Shown: one piece after another, positions 35,301 to 43,229 of the stretch
How the letters are laid out: every line of letters starts with the position of its first letter
How positions within the stretch are numbered: position 1 is the stretch's first letter
From: Herbidospora yilanensis
Lineage (GTDB): Bacteria; Actinomycetota; Actinomycetes; Streptosporangiales; Streptosporangiaceae
Assembly: GCF_001570565.1 (NCBI RefSeq)
Contig: NZ_BBXE01000017.1
Coordinates: forward strand, 248,001-312,000
Direction: 5' to 3'
DNA: 64,000 nt
Notes under the pieces: generated by a model
What the model was told of the DNA's origin: nothing
The model's database searches: none
The model's input: only the letters and a program-made list of their open reading frames with translations
Made by a program: the position numbers and the translations under genes

Positions 35301-38031
35301 CCTGTTCGGGTTCATCCACGGGTCGGTGGCCGAGTGGCTCGTCGCCCACTTCATCGCCGACGAGTTCGGCCGCGACCGCGCCGACCCGACCGCGCTGAGC
35401 CGCCGGGAGTTGTCGCAGCTCACCGTCGACTTCCTGTGCGACCTGGCCGAGGCGCACGACTGCCAGCTCTGGGCCGACCGGGTGCTGGCCGACCCCGGGG
35501 CGGGGAACACCGCGCGCAAGAACGCCCTCAAGATCATCACCAGGCTGCGCACCCCCGCCCAGACGAGCCTGCGGGGCGCGCGGCTGCGCGGGGAGGACCT
35601 CTCCCACCGCGACCTCCAGGAGGTCGACCTCACCGACGCCGACCTGACCGACGCCCGGCTGGTGGGCACCAACCTGTCGCGGGCGATCCTGCGGGGCACC
35701 AAGCTGGCCGGAGCCTGGCTCGACGAGGCCCGGCTGACCGGCGCCGACCTGCGCGGGGCCGACCTGACCCGGGCCCGGCTGGCCAGAACCGACCTGCGCG
35801 ACGCGGTCGTCTCCGGCAGCCGGTGGACCCGCGCCACGCTGGTCAACGTGGTGGCGGGCGAGCGCGTGCTGCGCGCCCCCGAGCTGCGCGACGCCGCCGT
35901 GGTGCCGGGGTCCTCGATCGAGGTGCAGGTCGCTCCCCCGGCGGTGGGCGTGCCCTACGGGTTCGACCCGCTGACGACCCGGTTGCCCAACCCGATCGCC
36001 TACAACACCGACGGGCAGATCTTCGCCGTGGGCTGCGACAACGGCGGGGTGATGGTCTTCGAGGCGCCGTCCGGGCGGCCGATCCGCACCCTGTGGGGGC
36101 ACCGAGACCGGGCCTACGCCCTGGCCTTCGGCGCACAGGACCTGCTGGCCACCGGGTCGGCCGACGGCGACGTGCGCATCTGGGACACCGCGACCGGGGA
36201 GTGCGCCCACGTGCTGCGGGTGCATCCCAAGGGGGTCTGGCCGCTGCTGTTCGACGAGGGCGGCACCCTCCTGGCGGCCGGTTCGCCCGACGGCACGCTG
36301 ATGGTGTGGGACACCGCGACCGGGGCGCTGCGCTGCGAGCTGCCGGGGCACGCCCCGCCGGTCTACACGGCGGTGTTCGGCCCCGACGGCACCAGCCTGA
36401 TCACCGGCGACGCCTCCGCCAACGTCCGGGTCTGGGATCTGACCACCGGCGAGTTGCGGGTGGTGTTGTCGGAGGGCACCGGCCCGGTCTACCGGCTGGC
36501 CCTCAGCCCCGACGGGTCGCTGCTGGCCGCCGGCGACCACTACGGGCTGATCCGCCTGTTCGAGACGGCGAGCGGGCGGGTCGTGCACGAACTGCGCGGC
36601 CATCCCGGGCGGGTCTACGCCGTCGACTTCCATCCCGAGGGCACCCATCTGGCCACGGGCGACACGATGGGCACGATCCGGGTCTGGAACCTGCGCGCCC
36701 CGCTGGTGCCGCGTCAGCTCGCCGGGCACACCGGGGCCGTCTACCAGGTGTCGTACACCCCCGACGGGAAGAACCTCATCAGCGTCGACAGCAACGGGTC
36801 GCTCCGCATGTGGCAGGGCGAGCTGGGGCAGCCGAGGCCGGGGCTGGCGGGGCACCGGGGGTCGATCTGGCCGTTCGCGATCCATCCCGACGGCACGCAG
36901 CTCGCGACGACCAGCAACGACGACTCGATCCGGTTGTGGGACCTGGGCACCGGCCAGCTCACCCGCACCCTGCGCGGGCACGGCCGCCGGGTCACCTCGG
37001 TCGGCTTCAGTCCTGACGGGACCATGCTGGCCAGCAGCGGCAACGACGGGGCGGTCCGGATCTGGGAGCCGCCGACCGGGCGGCTGATCAAGGAGTTCAG
37101 CGGGGTCAACGACCAGCTCACCTCGGCGGTGTTCAGCCCCGACGGCGAGCGCATCGCCACCACGACCAACGACGGCGCGGTGCACCTGCGGCAGACCGCG
37201 GGCTGGGACTTCGAACGCGAGCTCGACACCAACACCGAGTCGGTGTGGGCGCAGGCCTTCAGCCCTGACGGCAAGGTGCTGGCCACCGCCAACGACGACG
37301 ACACGCTCCAGCTCTGGTATCGCACCAGCAACACCCACGTCACCCGGCCGGCCCCCCACCAGGGCCGGGTGCGCTCCATCGACTTCAGCCCCGACGGGCG
37401 CCTGGTGGCGACGGGCTGCGACGACCGGCTGGTCCGGGTCTGGGACGCCACCACGGGCGAGTGCCTGCGCATCATGTCGGGGCACACCGACCGCGTCTAC
37501 CGGGTGGTCTTCAACCCGATGGGCACGGCGCTGGCCAGCATCGGCAACGACGGCGTGGCCCGGATCTGGGACCACACCACCGGCCGTGAACTCCAGGCGC
37601 TCGACGCGGGGTCGGGCCGCCTGTGGACGGGCGACTTCAGCACCGACGGCTCGATCCTGGCGACGGCGGGCGACGACCGGCTCGTCCGTCTGTGGGACGT
37701 CGCCACCGGCCGTCACCTGCACACGTTGCCGGGCCATTCCCGCCGGGTCGTGTCAGTGGCGTTCAGCCCGGCCGGGCCGCTGCTCGCCTCGGCCGGGAAC
37801 GACGGCATGATCATCCTGTGGGACCTGTCGGGCCCCGAGCCGGCCCGCAAGGTCACCCTGCTCGGCCTGCCCGGCGGGTGGGCCTCCTTCGCCCCCGACG
37901 GGCGTTACAAGCAGGAGGGCAACGTGCACGGCGAGTTCTGGTTCGCCATCGCCATGTGCCGCTTCGACCCGGGCGAGCTCGACCCCTACCTCGACGACGT
38001 GCGGCTCATGAGGCGGCAGGAGGAGTTCTGA
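32332..38031 (+). CDS. TIR / pseudo-metallophosphoesterase / NACHT / pentapeptide / WD40 protein
   Basis: About 1899 aa from ATG 32332 (GTG 32314 adds six). Residues 5-140: TIR domain (DIFISYSPADERWASWLGWE) with the putative NADase Glu77 in YGKLEW. About 200-480: calcineurin-like phosphoesterase fold with GDLT kept but the metal motifs lost (AGPRFG for SDLHFG, PGARD for PGNHD, GGGR for GHxH). About 520-660: a linker domain I do not recognise, possibly nuclease-like. About 688-900: NACHT ATPase, Walker A GDFGRGKT, Walker B FFDGFDEL. About 1080-1170: pentapeptide repeats (ADLTDARLVGTNLSRAILRG). About 1230-1840: fifteen WD40 repeats of about 42 aa. WD40 repeats usually act as the sensor, NACHT as the switch and TIR as an NAD-degrading effector, as in STAND immune proteins; antiphage or self-nonself function is inference. 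The first about 320 nt are less GC-rich than the rest. Confidence 0.88.
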   Translation: MERPIDIFISYSPADERWASWLGWELEAAGYRTMLQAWDFVPGTNFVDFMDRGVREAAVVLALLTENYLGSRYGKLEWQAALRANPDNPENKLITVRIEDCRVDGLLSNITWVDLVGVTTPDHARGLVLTRIREALAGRAKPELRPAFPTGSDARPPAPLTSPRPTVPTGHRRARRVPVVPPGYPADFEPPARRDSLSVLHVAGPRFGRTMGAEPPLSPAGLQSHIFAELTRLTDAGVPRPELMVVAGDLTAAGSRRQMTDALTFLTGLRALAGLEPQRVVLVPGARDVNLAACEAYFNDCKADDERPEAPYWPKWRHFASLFREFYQGVDSVMFDSAQPWTLFAIPEIKVVVAGLNSTMAISHRTEHRFGLVGESQAAWFAERVRAFEREGWLRLGVVHHGLTPGHPDSLTDAGVVEGLLGGKLHTILQGGGRDGDPAPLGAGALVLPPLEPGRQQVLEFTPDGLVVHRTTAPPATIERRWISAGGIFPAPGAVPEPLAVGGPEPDRQPPARAQGPRAQLLDRVAEACETRFDHAVIRTVDDDPPHLRVSYRDGGFVREFWVGVIVGEPTEGEVDEFVRHVHAGHMGQSAELVYLGPTPPRSLREDAARRGVRLRSLIEFQGLVDLSGYVAAQTRRLNADPTYPAHLYVTQDYRELDPTGGEVRHDLAGELISQLHGDQGRFVLVLGDFGRGKTFVLRQVVRRMATETPHLTPVLIDLRTLDKAHSVETLIAAHLANHGEDQIDLKAVQYMLRQGRIVLFFDGFDELVTRVTYDRAADHLETLLQAAQDQAKIVVASRTQHFKSDAQVFTKLGEMVGILPQRRVFSIEGFSTEQILAYLINAYGDRALAEERLRLLRSIQDLSGLARNPRMLTFIADLADDRLRAVAHAHRTVSAATLYQEILGSWLRYEQRRLGDQRGAQAGLDEADLWHAVRTLAMRLWETNEPYLRLAELAEVAETLSGLADGRMSGEQATHTVGTASLLVRTYDGLFGFIHGSVAEWLVAHFIADEFGRDRADPTALSRRELSQLTVDFLCDLAEAHDCQLWADRVLADPGAGNTARKNALKIITRLRTPAQTSLRGARLRGEDLSHRDLQEVDLTDADLTDARLVGTNLSRAILRGTKLAGAWLDEARLTGADLRGADLTRARLARTDLRDAVVSGSRWTRATLVNVVAGERVLRAPELRDAAVVPGSSIEVQVAPPAVGVPYGFDPLTTRLPNPIAYNTDGQIFAVGCDNGGVMVFEAPSGRPIRTLWGHRDRAYALAFGAQDLLATGSADGDVRIWDTATGECAHVLRVHPKGVWPLLFDEGGTLLAAGSPDGTLMVWDTATGALRCELPGHAPPVYTAVFGPDGTSLITGDASANVRVWDLTTGELRVVLSEGTGPVYRLALSPDGSLLAAGDHYGLIRLFETASGRVVHELRGHPGRVYAVDFHPEGTHLATGDTMGTIRVWNLRAPLVPRQLAGHTGAVYQVSYTPDGKNLISVDSNGSLRMWQGELGQPRPGLAGHRGSIWPFAIHPDGTQLATTSNDDSIRLWDLGTGQLTRTLRGHGRRVTSVGFSPDGTMLASSGNDGAVRIWEPPTGRLIKEFSGVNDQLTSAVFSPDGERIATTTNDGAVHLRQTAGWDFERELDTNTESVWAQAFSPDGKVLATANDDDTLQLWYRTSNTHVTRPAPHQGRVRSIDFSPDGRLVATGCDDRLVRVWDATTGECLRIMSGHTDRVYRVVFNPMGTALASIGNDGVARIWDHTTGRELQALDAGSGRLWTGDFSTDGSILATAGDDRLVRLWDVATGRHLHTLPGHSRRVVSVAFSPAGPLLASAGNDGMIILWDLSGPEPARKVTLLGLPGGWASFAPDGRYKQEGNVHGEFWFAIAMCRFDPGELDPYLDDVRLMRRQEEF

Positions 38032-38032
38032 G

Positions 38033-38332
38033 TCAGCCGAGGCGGCGTTCCACCGACGCCACCTTCTCCTCCATCCGCCCGGGTCCGCCGGTCCGGATGT
38101 CGGCCTTCAGCACCAGGCTCACCCGGTCGCACCGGGCCTCCACGGCGGCCACCGCCGCCTGGACGACGGCCATCACCTGATCCCAGCTCTCCCCCTCGAC
38201 CGTGGTGAACATCGCGTCGGTCCGGTTCGGCAGGCCGGAGGCCCGGACCACCCTGACCGCCTCGGCGACGTACTCCCCCACCTCCTCGCCCTTGCCGATG
38301 GGGGTGACGCTGAAAGCGACGAGTACGGACAT
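38033..38332 (-). CDS. Thiamine-binding / MTH1187-family protein
   Basis: A 99-aa protein of the YkoF/MTH1187 type (begins [20 protein letters not shown], with [16 protein letters not shown] and [16 protein letters not shown]). Family members are small ferredoxin-like homodimers, some of which bind thiamine-like ligands. It is divergent from the LLM gene and convergent with the TIR gene, whose stop lies 1 nt away. No riboswitch was seen upstream. Confidence 0.85.
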   Translation of the reverse strand: MSVLVAFSVTPIGKGEEVGEYVAEAVRVVRASGLPNRTDAMFTTVEGESWDQVMAVVQAAVAAVEARCDRVSLVLKADIRTGGPGRMEEKVASVERRLG

Positions 38333-38367
38333 GGCCTGACCTGCTTCCTTTGGTACCGTGGACCAAC

Positions 38368-39801
38368 GTGGGCGATCTTGGGCATGAGTTGTGGTTCGGA
38401 GTGGGGCCGGAGCCCCGGGCGGACGGCCCCGCGCGGCTGGTCGAGCTCGCCGTCCTCGCGGAGGAGGCCGGGCTCGACCTCCTCGCCCTCCAGGATCATC
38501 CTTATCAGCCCCGCCATCTCGACGCGCTGACGGCCCTGGGCCAGATCGGCGCCCGCACGGAGCGGATCCGGCTGCTGCCCAACGTGGTGAACCTGCCGCT
38601 GCGCCCGCCTCAGGTGCTGGCCAAGGCCGTGGCCAGCCTCGACCTGATGACCGGGGGCCGGGTCGAGCTGGGGCTCGGGGCCGGGTTCCTCTGGGACGCC
38701 GTCGCCTCCTACGGCGGCGCCCGGCGGTCGCCGAAAGAGGCGGTGGACGCCGTCGCCGAGGCCCTCGACGTCATCCGGCTGTTGTGGACGCCGGGCGGCC
38801 CCGTCTCCTACGACGGCGCGCACCACCGGCTCGACGGCGCCCGGCCGGGGCCGTTCCCGGCGCATCCGGTGGGGATCTGGGTGGGGGCGTACCGGCCCCG
38901 GCTCCTGGAGGTCACCGGGGCCAAGGCCGACGGGTGGATCCCGTCGAAGGGCCACGTGTCCCGCGAGGAGCTGCCCCGGCTGAGCCGGATCGTCGACGAG
39001 GCGGCCGGGGAGCGCACGATCAGGAAGGCGTTCAACCTCAGCGGGAGCTTCGACCCGCGCGGCACCGGCTGGTTCGAGGGCCCGCCGGAGTCGTGGGCCG
39101 AGCAGCTCGCCGAACTGGTGCTCGACCTGGGGATGAGCGTCTTCGTCCTCGGCACGTCCGACGAACGCCAGCTCAAGGTCTTCGCCGCCGAGGTGGCCCC
39201 GAGGGTGCGCGAGCTCGTCGCGGCCGAACGCCCCGCGGCGGCTCCCCCGGTCGCGCCGGTCATCGACGACGCGTCGCGTCCCCGGTCGGCCAAGCGCGAC
39301 TTCGCCCTGCTGTCGCCGCGCCAGCGGGAGATCGGCAACCGGCTGGTCCTCATCCACGACCACCTCCGGCAGGAGCTCGCCCGCATCGGCGACGCCGTCG
39401 ACCAGGTCGCGCGGGGCCGGGCCGAGGCGGCGGCGGTCCGGTCGATGATCAACGACCTGACCATGCGGCAGAACTACTGGACGCTGGGCGGCTTCTGCGC
39501 CTCCTACTGCCGCGTCCTGACCGCCCACCACTCGATCGAGGACGCCCACATGTTCCCCGGCCTGGTCACGGCCGAGCCGTCGCTGGCCCCGGTCATCCGG
39601 CGGCTGGAGGAGGAGCACGAGGTCATCGCGGAGATCCTCACCGGCCTCGACGCGGCCCTGGTCGCGATGGTGACCGACCCGTCGGGCCTCGACGAGGTGC
39701 GCCGCCGGGTGGGCACCCTGACCGAGGCGCTGCTGTCGCATCTGGCGTACGAGGAGGAGGAACTCGTCGAGCCGCTGTCGCGCCTGGAACTCGACGTCTG
39801 A
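38368..39801 (+). CDS. LLM-class oxidoreductase fused to a hemerythrin-like domain
   Basis: A 477-aa protein from GTG 38368 (TTG 38350 is an alternative; no strong ribosome site). Residues about 5-280 are a luciferase-like TIM barrel ([37 protein letters not shown]), of the type that uses F420 or FMN. The C-terminal about 150 residues form a hemerythrin HHE domain: [32 protein letters not shown] and [13 protein letters not shown] supply the di-iron ligands. The two-domain fusion could couple oxygen or redox sensing to hydride transfer. Fusion is continuous, with no frameshift. Confidence 0.85.
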   Translation: MGDLGHELWFGVGPEPRADGPARLVELAVLAEEAGLDLLALQDHPYQPRHLDALTALGQIGARTERIRLLPNVVNLPLRPPQVLAKAVASLDLMTGGRVELGLGAGFLWDAVASYGGARRSPKEAVDAVAEALDVIRLLWTPGGPVSYDGAHHRLDGARPGPFPAHPVGIWVGAYRPRLLEVTGAKADGWIPSKGHVSREELPRLSRIVDEAAGERTIRKAFNLSGSFDPRGTGWFEGPPESWAEQLAELVLDLGMSVFVLGTSDERQLKVFAAEVAPRVRELVAAERPAAAPPVAPVIDDASRPRSAKRDFALLSPRQREIGNRLVLIHDHLRQELARIGDAVDQVARGRAEAAAVRSMINDLTMRQNYWTLGGFCASYCRVLTAHHSIEDAHMFPGLVTAEPSLAPVIRRLEEEHEVIAEILTGLDAALVAMVTDPSGLDEVRRRVGTLTEALLSHLAYEEEELVEPLSRLELDV

Positions 39802-39803
39802 CC

Positions 39804-40511
39804 TCAGCCGCCCGCCGCCCACGCGGCCAGCAGCACCAGGGCCGCCACCACCAGGGCGACCGCGCCCGCCCGCTGCCACCACGGCCCGGACCCGCGCGAG
39901 GGCCGGGCGATCCGGGCCAGCATCTCCTCCCGCATGCCCGGCAGCAGCACCGGCACCAGGCCGGGCAGGTGGCGGCGCACCGCCTCCCCGGCCGTCTTCT
40001 CGCACGGCTCGCACGTCTTCAGGTGCCGTCCGACGGCCAGCCGGACCTGACGGGTGAGGACCATGCGGTCCCAGCCCGCGAGGTCGAGGCAGGTGGGCGC
40101 CTCCCGGGCCAGCAGGAGGAGCCGGAGCCCGCCGGTCAGCGCGCCGCGCAGGTCGCGCAGCAGCAGCCCCGCCCGGGGCAGGTCGACGCAGCGCGCCTCG
40201 GCGACCTCGCGACCACCCGCGCCGCGCCGGACGACCAGGTCGTAGAGCCGCCGGTCCCGCGCCGGCAGGCCGGCCGCCACCTGGTCGAGGAGGCGGCGGA
40301 CCTGGTCGTCGGACGGCCCCGGCGACGGCGGGCAGCCCGCGTGTGCCGGCCAGGGGGCCCAGGGGGCCCAGGGGGCATGGTCGTGGTAGGCGGCGATCAG
40401 GTGCTCGTGGAGGTCTTCGACGTCCACCTGGCCGCAGCGGCAGGTGGCGATCCCCCGGACCTGCCGGTCGTAGATCGCGGTGAACGCGCGCTCGCGCGGG
40501 GATCGGTCCAT
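39804..40511 (-). CDS. Sigma-factor-like / zinc-finger membrane protein
   Basis: A 235-aa protein from ATG 40511. The N-terminal part (RAFTAIYDRQVRGIATCRCG; EDLHEHLIAAYHDHAPWAPW) and the following RDRRLYDLVVRR region recall an ECF-sigma-like layout, and RHLKTCEPCEKTAGEAVRRH resembles the HxxxCxxC zinc-binding anti-sigma motif. One transmembrane segment (about 210-232) closes the protein. A (APW)x3 stretch comes from a 9-bp tandem repeat. The mix of regulatory parts suggests a membrane-bound transcriptional regulator, but I do not recognise a named family. Confidence 0.5.
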   Translation of the reverse strand: MDRSPRERAFTAIYDRQVRGIATCRCGQVDVEDLHEHLIAAYHDHAPWAPWAPWPAHAGCPPSPGPSDDQVRRLLDQVAAGLPARDRRLYDLVVRRGAGGREVAEARCVDLPRAGLLLRDLRGALTGGLRLLLLAREAPTCLDLAGWDRMVLTRQVRLAVGRHLKTCEPCEKTAGEAVRRHLPGLVPVLLPGMREEMLARIARPSRGSGPWWQRAGAVALVVAALVLLAAWAAGG

Positions 40512-40626
40512 CCCTCCCAGCGTGCGGCCCCCGGACCGGCGGTTTCCGTTCGTGTACGAATCTTTCCGCCGCCAAGCCGGCTCGAAAGGAGGAAGATTGC
40601 GTCATACCCGCATGAAAGGAGTTTCC

Positions 40627-41133
40627 ATGGAGGTCACACTTCGCCCGGTCCGGGCCAAGGATCTCGAGCTCTTCGAGCGGGAGCGCGCCGACCGCGAGGG
40701 CACCGGCCCCCACCAGTGGTTCGGGCACCGCCCGCCGCAGCCGTTCCACCGCGAGTTCGCCGAGAACGGGTTCCTCGGGCCCGACTCCGGCCGGATGACC
40801 ATCGAGGGCGACGGCGTGCCGGTCGGGTGGGTGTCGTGGTGGATGAACTCCTGGGGGCCCGACCTGACCTCCTGGTGCTGGTCGACGGGGATCTGCGTGT
40901 TCTCCGGCTACCGGGGCAAGGGCATCGGCACGCAGGCGCAGGCCCAGCTCGCCGCCTACCTGTTCGCGCACACCCGCGCCGAGCGCATCCAGTCGTTCAC
41001 CGACGCCGAGAACCTCGCCGAGCAGCGGGCCCTGGAGAAGGCCGGGTTCGTCCGCGAAGGGGTGATCCGCCGGGGGCAGTGGCGCGAGGGGGCCTGGCAC
41101 GACCAGGTGCTCTACTCGGCCCTGCGGCCCTGA
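40627..41133 (+). CDS. GNAT-family N-acetyltransferase
   Basis: A 168-aa GNAT acetyltransferase from ATG 40627, with AAAGGAG six bases upstream. CVFSGYRGKGIGTQAQAQLA (about 95-114) is motif A with the acetyl-CoA loop RGKGIGT; AEQRALEKAGFVREGVIRR is motif B and the RimJ/RimL-like tail. Substrate unknown; similar proteins acetylate ribosomal proteins or aminoglycosides. Its stop lies 22 nt inside the convergent MFS gene. Confidence 0.85.
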   Translation: MEVTLRPVRAKDLELFERERADREGTGPHQWFGHRPPQPFHREFAENGFLGPDSGRMTIEGDGVPVGWVSWWMNSWGPDLTSWCWSTGICVFSGYRGKGIGTQAQAQLAAYLFAHTRAERIQSFTDAENLAEQRALEKAGFVREGVIRRGQWREGAWHDQVLYSALRP

Positions 41134-42266
41134 AAGGCCCCGATCAGCGTGTACGGCACCGCGAGCACGGCGAACAGCAGCCACGACGGCGCGAGCTCCG
41201 ACCCGAGACCGTAGAAGGCGAAGGTCAGCACCGCCATGACCTCGGTGCCCAGGCCCGCCATCGAGGTCACCGTCGCGCGTGACCGGTCCGGCAGGCCGTG
41301 CTGGAGACGGGCGTCGGCCGCGGTGATCGCCCACTGGATCACCCCGAACGCGGCGGCGACGAACACGAACCCCCACGGGCTGCGCACCGCCGCCCCGGCG
41401 ATCAGCAGCAGGCCGCCGGCGCAGGTGATCGGGCCGGCCCACCGCAGGCCGCGCCCGGCCAGGAGACCGCCCGCGGCGAACCCGGCCGACACGAGCACCA
41501 TCAGCGGCGGCACCCACGCGTCGCCGACGCCGGTGCCCTGGGCCAGGAGCGGCAGGTACTCGTCGAAGGCGCTCAGCCCGGTCACGGCCGAGACCAGCAG
41601 CAGCCGCCGCCCGAGCGTCCTGGAGCCGCGCACCTCGCGGAAGCCCGCCTTCAGCACGCCGAGGTAGCCGTCGTCGTCGCCGGGCTCCTCCCGGGTCTCG
41701 GGGAGGGTGCGGGCGACCAGGGCGGCGGCGACGAGACTGGCCATGGAGGCGACGCCGGCCGCCTGGTAGCCGCCCCAGGCCATGGCCGGGGCGGCGACCC
41801 CGCTCGCGATCATCATGGCGGTGGTGCCGACGGCCTCGGCGCGGCCGGTGACGCGGGGGTAGGCGTCGGCGGCGTCCAGCCGGGCCAGTTCCTCGTAGAC
41901 GAGGGCCTCGGCGGTGCCCGAGCCGATCGCGGTGGCGACTCCCCACAACACGAAACCGGCCGCGAACGACCAGTAGCCCGGCAGGAAGGTCCACAGGCCG
42001 AAGCCCGTGGCGGTGAGCAGCGGCGACGACACCAGCAGGCGGCGGCGCGAGAACGCGTCGGCCCACGCGCCCGACGGGATCTCCAGCAGGAAGGAGGTCA
42101 GCGACCAGATGACGAAGAGCGTGGAGATCTGGCCCGGTGAGAGCCCGTGGTCGGCGAACAGGAGCGCGTAGACGGGATAGAGGAGGACGAACTCCTCGAA
42201 GAACGCCAGGGCGTAGAGACGCCGGGCGAATCTGGACGCAGGTGTGGATCAATGTCGCCAGGTCAT
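41112..42266 (-). CDS. MFS transporter with an in-frame TGA at codon 6 (possible pseudogene)
   Basis: A 12-TM-like MFS permease. In the frame starting ATG 42266 (CGGAG just upstream) the first codons read M-T-W-R-H and then TGA at 42251-42249, after which the frame is open to 41112 and encodes FARRLYALAFFEEFVLLYPV, the usual MFS N-terminus. No ATG, GTG or TTG occurs between the TGA and GTG 42032, which would drop the first two membrane helices. So either the gene is inactive, or it uses an unusual start or readthrough. The remaining protein (FRRRLLVSS..., YPRVTGRAEAVGTTAMM) looks conserved, suggesting a recent lesion. Substrate unknown. Confidence 0.7.
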
Positions 42267-42524
42267 GTCTCCGACCATAACGGGTCACCATGGACCGGCG
42301 CACGCGGGTTTCCGCCGCCGGAGGGCCTCGCGGCGAGGGGTCCGCGGGGGTGGTGCCATCGTGACGCGGTGGCCCGTCTCTCGTCGCGGCACGGGTGGGG
42401 CCGTCGTGTGGTGGCCGGTGGCTCGTCGCGGCGTGGGACCCGGGCGGCCGGTTGCCGCCGGGTGCGGAGCGGGCCCTGGGCGGCGGGGGGTGCGGGGGTG
42501 GGCGGAGCCGTAACGGAGGAATGT

Positions 42525-43229
42525 CTATCGAGGGCCCGGGGCGCGGCGGAAGGCGAAGGGTTCGCTCGGGCGGCCGGGGACCACGAACCAGCACTCGCCG
42601 GTGCCCTCGCTCGCGACGACCTTCTCGAAGGCGTCGACGACCTCGTCGACCTCCATGATCGGGAAGCCCTCGGCTTCGAGCAGGACGCGGGCGTCGCCGA
42701 GGATCGCGGTGTCGGCGAACGACGGGCAGAGGGCCTGGACCCGGATGCCGTCGGGGGCCAGGGCCACGCCCAGGGAGCGGATCAGGCCGACGACGGCGTG
42801 TTTGTTGGCCGCGTAGATCGGGTCGAGCGGGATGCCGACGATGCCGGCCATGGACGCGGTCGCGACGATGACGCCGCCACCGGAGGCCTTCAGCGCGGGG
42901 ATCGCGGCGTGCGCGCCGAAGACGACGCCGTCGAGGTTGACGCCCATCGCGCGGCGGTAGAGGGCCACGTCGAAGTCCTCGCCCACGCCGCAGCCGGAGG
43001 CCACGCCGGCGTTCAGGAAGGCCAGGTCGAGGCGGCCGTGCTCCTTCATCACGTAGTCGACGGCCCTGAGGTTGTCGTCGAGGACGGAGACGTCGCACCG
43101 CACGTCGGCGGGTTCGGCGATGTCGGCGACGACGACCTTGACGCCGGACGCGGCGAGGCGGCGGGCGACCCCGGCGCCGATGCCGCTGCTCCCTCCGGTG
43201 ACCAGTGCGACCTTCACGGTGTCACTCAC
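42525..43229 (-). CDS. SDR-family NAD(P)-dependent oxidoreductase
   Basis: A 234-aa short-chain dehydrogenase from ATG 43229. The cofactor motif is VTGGSSGIGAGVARRL (residues about 10-25), with VADIAEPADVRCDVSVLDD after it and LNAGVA. The catalytic YxxxK reads YAANKHAV (about residues 138-145), with the catalytic Ser in TASMAG. Start overlaps the stop of the acyl-CoA dehydrogenase gene by 4 nt, so they are translationally coupled and probably act in the same degradation pathway. The canonical Rossmann fold is complete. Confidence 0.9.
   Translation of the reverse strand: MSDTVKVALVTGGSSGIGAGVARRLAASGVKVVVADIAEPADVRCDVSVLDDNLRAVDYVMKEHGRLDLAFLNAGVASGCGVGEDFDVALYRRAMGVNLDGVVFGAHAAIPALKASGGGVIVATASMAGIVGIPLDPIYAANKHAVVGLIRSLGVALAPDGIRVQALCPSFADTAILGDARVLLEAEGFPIMEVDEVVDAFEKVVASEGTGECWFVVPGRPSEPFAFRRAPGPR

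Noticed and set aside
32761-37737. Very long open frame on the minus strand under the TIR-NACHT-WD40 gene
   Set aside because: High GC keeps the antisense frame open. Its product has no domain signature and mirrors the WD40 repeats of the coding strand.
36000-37850. Regularly spaced repeats that could look like an array
   Set aside because: The spacing of about 126 nt follows 42-aa WD40 repeats within an intact protein; the DNA is not conserved between units, so not CRISPR.
38333-38367. TPP riboswitch upstream of the thiamine-binding protein
   Set aside because: Only 35 nt separate the divergent genes and no TPP-type motif is present.
42267-42524. 258-nt G-rich stretch between the MFS and SDR genes, with imperfect direct repeats near 42368 and 42410
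   Set aside because: The repeats are weak and the open frame there is Arg/Gly low-complexity. I see no gene, hairpin or known element.
38173-43098. Another 1.6-kaa open frame on the minus strand
   Set aside because: It runs through several well-supported genes and its translation is low-complexity Arg/Pro/Gly, so it is a frame shadow.
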